Positions 56,964-64,000 of a stretch of 64,000 bases of DNA are shown one piece after another (position 1 is the stretch's first letter; each line of letters opens with the position of its first letter). The position numbers were made by a program, and so were the translations under genes. The notes beneath the pieces were generated by a model. It did not search any database, was not told the DNA's origin, and saw only the letters and a program-made list of their open reading frames with translations. The DNA lies in assembly GCA_003988855.1 (NCBI GenBank), contig QYAI01000068.1, positions 1-64,000 of the forward strand, in the 5' to 3' direction. The stretch comes from Arachnopeziza araneosa (lineage: Eukaryota > Ascomycota > Leotiomycetes > Helotiales > Arachnopezizaceae).

Positions 56964-57461
56964 ATGCCTCTAACAAAAAATTCCACCCATTTCGAATATA
57001 TGCAAAAAGCTCTCGAGCTAGCACGCAAATCACCACCAAAACCTACAAATTACCGAGTCGGAGCTCTGCTCATCGACGCAGACACAAACGCGATACTATC
57101 AAGTGGCTTCACTCTCGAATGCGAAGGAAACACCCACGCAGAGCAATGTTGCTTTATCAAGCTTGCTGCAGCTCACCAGATTGCTGAAGATTCATTGGGA
57201 GATGTTTTACCGAAAAATACAGTGCTGTACACTACGGTCGAGCCTTGCTTTAAGAGGTTGAGCGGGAATGCGCCTTGTGTAGATAGGATACTGGGATTGG
57301 GGTCTGCGATCAAAACAGTATATGTGGGAGTCAAAGAGCCGGAGAAGTTTGTGGGTGAGAATACTGGAAGGACGAAGCTTGAAGGTGCGGGTATTAAGGT
57401 TGAGTTGATTGAGGGGATGGAAGAGGAGATATTAAATGTGGCTATGGCTGGACATGTTTGA
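56964..57461 (+). CDS. Cytidine/dCMP-type deaminase, RibD/DRAP-like zinc enzyme
   Basis: 165 residues, no intron. The zinc site is complete: HAE with His58 and Glu60, and two Cys at 95 and 105 in EPCFKRLSGNAPC. The wide spacing between the two Cys (nine residues) is like the riboflavin-pathway deaminases (RibD, Rib2 deaminase part), not classical cytidine deaminase. Whether it deaminates the riboflavin precursor or a nucleotide is open. The start is the first ATG; an upstream TTG-started extension is not used. Riboflavin synthase lies in the same window but 19 kb away. Confidence 0.82.
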   Translation: MPLTKNSTHFEYMQKALELARKSPPKPTNYRVGALLIDADTNAILSSGFTLECEGNTHAEQCCFIKLAAAHQIAEDSLGDVLPKNTVLYTTVEPCFKRLSGNAPCVDRILGLGSAIKTVYVGVKEPEKFVGENTGRTKLEGAGIKVELIEGMEEEILNVAMAGHV

Positions 57462-57768
57462 GAAGGAGAAGTATCAGCTGCGAGAAAGGATACCAGAACC
57501 TCTAGGGAGTTGCTTAAAAGTCTCTGGATATGGTAACAAATTCCGAGTTTTCCTTCAATGAATCTGAGTTTTACTTTAATGAAGCATCATCTGTCCAACC
57601 AGTCAAGGTCATGGCACCAAATCGACGGGTTCTGAGTCGTTGAGTTTGCAGAAATGTCGTCATGGATGCAAGGCTCTCAGAAGTGCAGCCTTATGAAACT
57701 GATCCTCGGGTTCTATGTCGCACATCACATTCTTTCATAAACTTCTACAAGAAGATTAATAAGTCAAA
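57462..57768. other. Short intergenic region
   Basis: Promoter region of the DUF1295 gene. No element or gene is recognised. Confidence 0.5.
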
Positions 57769-58846
57769 ATGACCCTCCTCGGCTCTCTACTCCATGCAAC
57801 CAATTTCCGAAATCCCTTTCTAAGGTAAATTGGTCCTAGTCACTTGGTTCTCTCGCTGATATTGTCCAGAACGCTCATACCCTCCGTGGGGGCCGCGTTT
57901 GCAATTCAGACTGCTGTTGCAATCCCTTCAATTATCGCTCAATCAGAGCGCTTTTATGACTTCTCAGGCTCGCTCACCTACCTCTCAGTCACAGCTTTGA
58001 GTCTTTACCTCCCTACTCTCCGTGCTCGGGCGGCAGCCTCTCTCACAGGCAAAACATTGCCAGCCTTTCCTAGTCTTGTCGATGCCTTAACCGGCAACGG
58101 AGGCCCAAATGGCTTGAATTGGAGACAAGTTGTTCTTAGCACTGCTGTTACCATCTGGGCTACTCGCTGTATGTCCTAACACTTGTTGTTCATGCTTCAT
58201 TTATTGACGCCAATTAGTGGGAACATTTCTCTTTCAGCGTATCTTGAACGATGGGAAGGACTCTCGTTTTGATGAGATCAAGAAATCGCCACCGAAATTT
58301 CTTGGGGCATTCATGGCACAAGCAACTTGGGTCTCGCTCTGCCTCATGCCTATCCTGGCCATCAACTCCATCCCTCATGCTGTTCTATCCACCCTTCCCG
58401 CTTTCGGAATCACTGATATCGTTGGACTTTTGTTATACGCTGGTGGTTTGGCATTTGAAGTAACTGCAGATCGCCAAAAGGCTGCTTGGATGGCAGCTAA
58501 GAAACGCAAGGAGCATGATGAGGAGTTCCTTACCCATGGCTTGTGGAGTAAATCTCGACACCCGAACTATTTTGGAGAGTCAACGCTGTGGACAGGTATA
58601 GCAACGACGGCTGCTGGTGTGTTAATGGGCAATGTTGGGCAAGTTGGTATGGGGTTGGCTGGGACAATTTCCGGACGATTGCTTGGACTTGGTTTATGTG
58701 CTGTGTCTCCTGCTTTTACAATGTTTTTGCTGTTGAAAGTTAGTGGGGTGCCACTGAGTGAAAACAAGTACGACAAGAAATATGGTGACAGGAAGGATTA
58801 TCAAGAGTGGAAGAAGAACACGCCTATGTTCATCCCGAAACTGTAG
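57769..58846 (+). CDS. DUF1295 membrane protein, steroid 5-alpha-reductase-like
   Basis: A multi-pass membrane protein of the 3-oxo-5-alpha-steroid 4-dehydrogenase/isoprenylcysteine methyltransferase-like group. Exons are 57769-57824, 57870-58168 and 58218-58846, giving 327 residues. About six hydrophobic helices are visible (for example VLSTLPAFGITDIVGLLLYA). The family core, FEVTADRQKAAW followed by HGLWSKSRHPNYFGE, lies around residues 215-260. The C-terminal YDKKYGDRKDYQEWKKNTP segment is also typical. The likely cofactor is NADPH; the substrate is unknown (a lipid or sterol is probable). No signal peptide is cleaved; the protein is probably in the ER. Confidence 0.88.
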
Positions 58847-59018
58847 AAATCAGGAGAAATTCGATCTGTTAGGGCGAGAGTCCCGTGTCCCAAAAAGGGT
58901 AAAAAGTTCACACAATCAAGACTTTATTACCTTCACTTTGACTGAATACTTGGTTTGAAAGAAAAGATGGAAAAAAATAGAAAAAAATAGAAGAAAAAGA
59001 AAGAAAATTTTTTTTTTG
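58847..59018. repeat. A-rich low-complexity stretch
   Basis: From about 58957 to 59017 the plus strand is almost only A and G with two copies of GAAAAAAATA, ending in a T-run. On the minus strand this gives T-runs after the tRNA-like sequence, which could act as a Pol III terminator. Confidence 0.6.
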
Positions 59019-59102
59019 TGCAACTGCCGTGAATCGAACACGAACCTCCACCTAACAACCGGTGTGGAAGGGTGGAATCCTAACCATTGGACCTAGATAG
59101 AT
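59019..59102 (-). tRNA. tRNA-Gly(UCC)-like sequence with an intron, probably degenerate
   Basis: On the minus strand the A-box-like D-arm TAGGTCCAATGGTTAGGAT leads to an anticodon stem (CCACC/GGTGG). The loop reads CTTCCA, giving anticodon UCC (Gly), then an 11-nt intron-like insert (CACCGGTTGTT). A T-arm follows with TTCGATT closed by TCGTG/CACGG. The expected 3' acceptor strand is CAGTTGC, but the seven bases before the D-arm (ATCTATC) do not pair with it. I therefore suspect a pseudogene or a tRNA-derived fragment. T-runs lie just downstream. Confidence 0.45.
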
Positions 59103-59536
59103 ATGTTAAACTTAATTTTAGGACAACTTTTGGAAGTGTATTCACCACAGAAGCTGAACAGACCATAAGGCCAGAAGAACATTGATGACTAATGCATTCC
59201 TTATTCGAAGCTATACTTATAAGATTGTTTTGCTGGCAAAATGCCTGAGAAGCTGGCCGGTGATAGGAGAAATCTAACAGGGCAACATCCCTGCAGCAAA
59301 ATTTACCCCTCCAAGCTGGTAGCGGGGTTCGAGGTTATCAAACGCCATCCTCACTACAAACCACAAAAAACACTGTGATCAGTAAATGCTCGTGAGGCAT
59401 CCTCAATGCGCAAGGGTATATATCAACATTATGGCAGTGTAACAAATCATCAACCTTCTTTCTTTGCGCCTTCGTCTCCTTTCTAAATTCCAGATATCAA
59501 TCCTCTCATCCCAAGTAGAAAACCATCTTCGCAACA
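59103..59536. other. Promoter region of the GT8 gene
   Basis: 434 bp with no coding frame. It carries the promoter and leader of the GT8 gene. Nothing else is seen. Confidence 0.45.
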
Positions 59537-60581
59537 ATGGCAGAAAAGCAGCCAATCACCCAGTCAAGGAAAGGTAAGCAGGTTATCTATACAGGAGAGT
59601 GTGTCTGACCCCTCATAGTCTGGACAACCCTCATCACTAACACTAAATACCTCTCCGGTCTTCTCACCCTCGACTACTCCCTCAAGAAAAGCGGTTCTGC
59701 CTACCCCCTAGTGGCCCTGTATACTGACACCTTCCCGCCCGAAGGACATGCTGCTCTTTCCGCGCGTGGGATCCCTTCTCAAAGAGTAGAATACCTCCTC
59801 CCGAAAGGAGGTAAGGACTATTCCAATGACCCGCGCTTCTACGACTGCTGGTCCAAACTCACGCCCTTCAGCCTCACGGAATATGATCGTGTGGTGCAGC
59901 TAGATAGTGACATGTTGGCCCTGCAGAACATGGATGAGTTAATGGACCTCGAGCTTGACGGTCCCGAATTAGGGGGGAAGGGGAAGAGGGTTTTTGCAGC
60001 AGGGCATGCGTGTGTCTGCAACCCGCTGAAGAAGCCGCATTACCCTCAGGATTGGTTAGTCTCTTCCGTCTTAAATTTCTTGTATCGTTAACTTACTAGC
60101 AATTAGGATTCCAGAAAACTGTGCTTTTACAAGCCAGCATTCTACTCCAGACACTGCTCAAACTACAGGTGCTGATCCAGCTGTTGGCCCTCTTGGATTC
60201 ATGAACGGCGGTCTTCAAGTCGTGAATCCGTCTTCAGCAGTCTATGATCTCATTCTTGCCCACATGGAATCTGACGCTGTCATTGATATGGATTTCGCGG
60301 ACCAGTCTTTGCTGTCTGACCTCTTCAAGGGATGTTGGGTTCCCTTACCCTACATTTATAATGCACTGAAGACTTTGAGATGGGAGGGAGTTCATCCTAA
60401 GATATGGAGAGATGACAAAGTGAAGAATATTCATTATATTCTAGCGCCGAAACCGTGGGATGAAGTTGATGCTGAAGGGAGGAATGTAAGCAAAGATCCG
60501 ACACATCAGTGGTGGGTGGACTACAACCTTGAGAGGTTGGCATTGGAGAAAGAAAAAGGAACCGTAAAGGACGGATTTTAG
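59537..60581 (+). CDS. Glycosyltransferase family 8 protein (glycogenin/galactinol-synthase-like)
   Basis: A retaining, Mn-dependent glycosyltransferase. Exons are 59537-59573, 59619-60054 and 60107-60581, giving 315 residues. The start MAEKQPITQSRK leads into VWTTLITNTKYL, the nucleotide-sugar-binding strand. The metal-binding DxD is DSD at 108-110 in VVQLDSDMLAL. Later motifs include PEN-AFTSQ, GFMNGGLQVVNPS and ADQSLLSDLFKGCW. The HYILAPKPWDE segment is the usual end of this GT8 group. The substrate is probably UDP-galactose or UDP-glucose with an unknown acceptor. It has no signal peptide, so it is likely cytosolic. Confidence 0.88.
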
Positions 60582-60750
60582 ATTGACGCTTACATATGAG
60601 GCGATGAAGTCCTTGAAAATAAGACAGAACGATTGTTAGTTCTAAATTCAGCAGAAAGACGTCCCAAGCCACCTTTCATTCCGAATGCTGATATTGTGAC
60701 GCGATTTGTTCTTGATGTGACTCAGCATCTTATAGCTGAAGCGCCATCTC

Positions 60751-61953
60751 TCAGAGTTCCAATTCCTCAACCTCCATCCCACATTCAATACAGGTCTTGA
60801 CGGTCATTCCATCAGCATTTTCTACTGTCTGGCCCCATTCGTGTTCATGTCTTCCTTGACCACCTATTCGGTCGCCAAACTGACCTCCACCTCCTCCTTT
60901 ATTATTCCTTCGAAAAGCTTCTGTCCTAGTTTTTTTCTTTAACTCTTTTAATTTACTTTTGAACTTGTCCTCTTTCCGCTTCTTTTTGTCCGTCTCTCTT
61001 CTCTCAAACTCGGCGTCTAAGGCTTCCGCGGAACCCCATTTAGTGCTGAATGCATAGTCTTCGACTTGAAAGCGGAGGAAGAGCATCATGTCGTGCCAGT
61101 GGGATTTATGCGGGTTGGGTTTACTAAGATGAGGGAGTAGTTCCGGGTCGTTAAGCTCAGCTGAAAGATATTAGCATTATTTCTCTATAATCTAAGATAT
61201 ACTCACGATCGGTCAACAGATAATCGGTCCTACACTCGGTTTTCGTGAGCAGACTATACTTCTCTGGAAATTTATCCTTGCACTTCCCGCAAACTGCACA
61301 CCCAAACACCTCCTCCCACTGCCAATCAATCTCCAGACTCCCGCAATCTCTACATTTCTTTCCCTCTTGCTTAGCTCCTAGCCCTAAACCTGGTTCAAAC
61401 GGACCCTCTTTCCTCCTCCTCAAATCTTTGAGTAACTGGTGCCTTTCCCACTCCTTCAGCGTCATGTGTGCCGGTTTCTCTCCTTCTTGATCTCTTCCAT
61501 GGTTCATCGCCTTATTCCAAGGATCATCTTCTGCAGCTAAGAACCCGCCCTTCGTATCCGTCATCTTGCTAAAATCATGATCGACATACTTCTTAAACTT
61601 GCGCGCGGGCTGGATACCTTCGTCTTGAGGGCCGTTCCGTCCATCTCGACTCGTTTCTGGGATGTTGGAGAGGGAGGCGTGAGATCGCTTGCGTGCAGAC
61701 GTGGAGATATCATCTGCGAGAAAGCCTGAAGGTGTCCGTTTTGGGGGCTGCGAAGAGGCAGCTGCTTCAGCGGCAAGGTAGCGTTCGCGCAGCGCCTTAG
61801 CTTTAAGTCTGTTCTCTTCCTGGATATTGTTAGAGGTGTGGTGAGCGTTGCATTGGAGGAACGTACTATACGCCGCGTCACTTCTGGAGTTGGTGGAGAT
61901 ATGACTTTGGATTGTGCATCAGGTGCTGTAGGAGGCGTTGAAGGTCTCTCCAT
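60751..61953 (-). CDS. RAD14: DNA damage recognition protein Rad14/XPA
   Basis: A nucleotide-excision-repair factor that binds damaged DNA and recruits TFIIH/RPA partners. Exons are 61867-61953, 61207-61819 and 60751-61160, giving 369 residues. The zinc finger is CRDCGS followed by CAVCGKCKDK. Next is KYSLLTKTECRTDYLLTD, the XPA central DNA-binding segment. After the second intron come DPELLPHLSKPNPHKSHWHDMMLF, then a long basic helix (KKRKEDKFKSKLKELKKK). The C-terminal part has CIECGMEVEELEL. The last intron joins TD to PELND with a C/CT split codon. The N-terminal 90 residues are low-complexity. It is divergent from the SGNH gene, 168 bp apart. Confidence 0.93.
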
Positions 61954-62121
61954 AACAACAATGGTATGAGAACTCAGGGAGTGGTATATTTCGTAGAGAA
62001 GTTGATGATGGCTCGTTGACTTCCACAAGGCTACCAGTGGCGACAATCTCGGAAAGCCCCAAGAAATCCGTCCACTTTCTGGAGCCACCCACAGCCCAAT
62101 CAGCCTGCACTCATCGCCAAA
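61954..62121. promoter_or_regulatory. Divergent promoter of RAD14 and the SGNH gene
   Basis: 168 bp between start codons facing away from each other. No specific element is recognised. Confidence 0.4.
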
Positions 62122-63396
62122 ATGTGGCAGAATCCACGAGGCTATGATAATCCATTCACCTCCTCGATTCCTGCACAGACTTCTCTAAACGTCAATTGGG
62201 CAAGGCTGTCCCGACCTTCGAGTCGACGGAGCACGCCTTTGAAAGTGGCATTGCTGCTTTTAATCATCACTACTCTTGTTCTAATTCAAGACTGGATCTT
62301 TTCTCGTGGTTTAGAAGTGAGTGAGCTAGCCTTCTTAAACTTTTACTTATCAACTTAGGATGTTCAAATCGAGTCTCCATACCTCGCCTTCCAGCCCCCA
62401 GAACCCCACCGCATTACCGATACGCTTGATGCCTTCCAATCATATAAGTTTAGGCATATCTGCAATGTCTCTTCTCTCGATCTGCACGCCCCTTTCGGTC
62501 CTCTCTGCAGCGACCGTATTTCCATGCTGACAGCCATGTCATCTGGCGGACGAATTGGAAACGATGCTCCATATATGCCTCGGGGGTGTGATATGCGATG
62601 GTTCACGACGGAAGAAATCTGCGATGTGCTAGCACGATTTGACAAAGTGGTTTTAGTCGGTGATTCGATGATCCGACATGTGATTGGCAGTATCAACATT
62701 CTGATTCGAAAGGATCTGGGATATGGAGCAGTGACAGATTGGAACTTTTCTCCCCAGGAAAGGTGGGTTTCGTTCAGGAATACGAATACCACTAATTATG
62801 ATTCATAGGAAGGAGTGTTTCTGTAATGAGCAATTTAATGTCAGGGCTTGTTCTGTGCAGGGTATATATAGAACTGCTGATGTTCTTGCTCATGACCCAA
62901 CAAGTTTGACATGTTCACATATCAATGTTCAGAGTGGGTTCTTCTTCAGCAAGAAGAGCTTGTCTAATACTTGACAGTGGAGGAAATACAAACATTTCCA
63001 TCTCAAGGAGAAGTTGATCGACTCAAAGCCCTTGCTAGTGGTCAAAGGGATGCATTTATATTTGGGCATGGACTTTGGAGCGATCTCGACGTGAAGAGGA
63101 CCCTCGACTGGCTGGATGCTATCCTGGGAGCTCTCAAGCCGAAGCACGCTCTATTTGTAACGCCTAATGCCGCAGGAAAGGATAAGCCCGATGAATGGAT
63201 TGTGAGTCAAGGGAACAAAGCGCTCATGCTTTTTGAAGCGGCCATTGGGATGGAATCGAGGAAGAGGGGGATTGAACATATGGGAACGTGGAATATGAGT
63301 ATTCAGAGCAACAAGTATGACGGGGTGCATCTGGACATGAAGGGGAACTTGGTGAAGGCCATGATGGTCTTGAATTGGTTGAACCTGATTGAGTAG
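62122..63396 (+). CDS. Type II membrane SGNH/PC-esterase-like hydrolase
   Basis: A Golgi- or ER-type membrane protein of 380 residues with exons 62122-62316, 62359-62762, 62809-62933 and 62978-63396. A cytosolic N-terminus of about 40 residues (RLSRPSSRRSTPLK) is followed by a single hydrophobic helix (VALLLLIITTLVLIQDWIF, residues about 42-60). The lumenal part has the SGNH/GDSL block LVGDSMIRHVIG, a Cys-rich middle (CNEQFNVRACS) and a C-terminal DGVH that could be the Asp-x-x-His pair. The layout resembles plant TBL/PMR5 or fungal polysaccharide O-acetyltransferase-like proteins. Acyl esterase or O-acetyltransferase activity on a cell-wall or secretory glycan is likely, but not proven. Three introns are 42-46 nt. 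Confidence 0.75.
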
Positions 63397-64000
63397 GAGC
63401 ATTGAGCGTCTGGCTAGTAGAAAGTTTAGAGTCTTCAATGGGATGGTGCACATGATCGGTTGAGCATCTTGGCCGCGGCAGCCGAAAGGCCTCTCAACAA
63501 GCGGTATAAATGCCCTTCCCCCTTTGTACCGAGAAGCTGCTATCTCCGCTATCATCTGTATTCTGGGAGAGATGATAGGAGGCCGAGTTTTGATCGAGTA
63601 ATGATCGAGTAACCTTCGGGTGCCGGGTGAAGAGGACCAACTTGCCTGCAGTGGGCTTAGGTGCAGGCTACCCGATTCGGGCCTCGCCTGCCATCAACGA
63701 CGACACCTTCTTCCAGCGCATCCGTTCTCCTAGAAGAGTCGCGTTCCCACTGACACCAGAGTCCTGACAGAGGCATGCAGTCGTACCCAAGATGAGTGTG
63801 GCTTCTTCTCCCTCCTTATGTAAGCGTGCGTAGGGCTGTCCTTGATCTAGGTTCCCGACCGAATGCCCCCGACGTGCTTTCGGATGCCAGGGCCAAGTTC
63901 CATCATGGCGGTCCAGCCTCATGTGCTAGGCTCAAGCTAGAAATCTCCTTACTCGATGGAAACGAAGAAACTGGTTTATATGGGCCCTCGAGCCGTTGTC
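63397..64000. other. Right flank without a supportable gene
   Basis: 3' flank of the SGNH gene and more. GC content rises and several short frames exist, none with a domain. A partial gene entering from the right cannot be excluded. Confidence 0.45.

Noticed and set aside
37576..57461. A riboflavin or folate gene cluster (RIB5, RibD-type deaminase, FPGS)
   Set aside because: The genes are 2-19 kb apart with unrelated housekeeping genes between them. Primary-metabolism genes are usually scattered in fungi, so this looks like coincidence.

Overview
This window is ordinary gene-dense euchromatin from a filamentous ascomycete (Pezizomycotina). A leotiomycete is my best guess from gene content, but the sequence alone does not prove it. 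The evidence is about 35 protein genes on both strands, mostly single-transcript units split by 40-60 nt introns with GTRNGT donors and CTRAY branch sites. The gene content is also fungal: cysA-type serine acetyltransferase, fused MoaA-MoaC, fused ADE5,7, and secreted lignocellulose enzymes. I see no transposon, rRNA, CRISPR or bacterial-style operon. Exon structures were worked out by hand from splice sites, phase and family continuity. Almost all models close without a frame break.

Layout. 0.6-4 kb: NADP-glutamate dehydrogenase and an aldo/keto reductase. 5.5-6.7 kb: a secreted glucuronoyl methylesterase behind a TATA box and a perfect 11-bp palindrome. 7.3-11 kb: ornithine aminotransferase and a mitochondrial-type serine O-acetyltransferase. 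12-16 kb: a secreted beta-lactamase-fold protein and an EthD/EthD/alpha-beta-hydrolase fusion. 16-26 kb: an intronless folylpolyglutamate synthase paralogue, a Rab GTPase, an SDR, bifunctional ADE5,7 and mitochondrial glycerol-3-phosphate dehydrogenase. 26.6-33 kb: SWR1 subunit SWC2, a stand-alone AA8 haem-b cytochrome and the MoaA-MoaC fusion (cnxABC). 33-45 kb: WDR8/WRAP73, a secreted-domain membrane protein of unknown function, riboflavin synthase, PEX12, a second (MET7-like) folylpolyglutamate synthase, ALG6, PIG-P and a candidate small gene. 45.5-63.4 kb: cytochrome b2-like dehydrogenase, isochorismatase-like hydrolase, AFG1 ATPase, KTI12, an HSL-type hydrolase, a mitochondrial carrier, PHO13-like phosphatase, a RibD-type deaminase, a DUF1295 membrane reductase, a degenerate tRNA-like sequence, a GT8 glycosyltransferase, RAD14/XPA and a membrane SGNH hydrolase.

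How genes relate. There is no convincing pathway cluster. Several neighbours form tight divergent pairs (ALG6/PIG-P with 139 bp between start codons; RAD14/SGNH; AFG1/KTI12; PEX12/MET7; cnxABC/WDR8) or tight convergent pairs (RIB5/PEX12 with 17 bp between stop codons). One-carbon and purine metabolism is represented three times (two FPGS genes, ADE5,7). The two lignocellulose-related secreted genes (CE15, AA8) are 23 kb apart.

The most interesting observation is the MoaA-MoaC junction of cnxABC. Two overlapping donors, 4 nt apart, decide whether the product ends in the Gly-Gly tail that MoaA needs or runs on into MoaC. This resembles human MOCS1. Other points worth a second look are two GC-AG introns, the palindrome before CE15, the duplicated FPGS, the double-EthD hydrolase fusion and the intron-bearing tRNA-Gly-like sequence with no acceptor stem.
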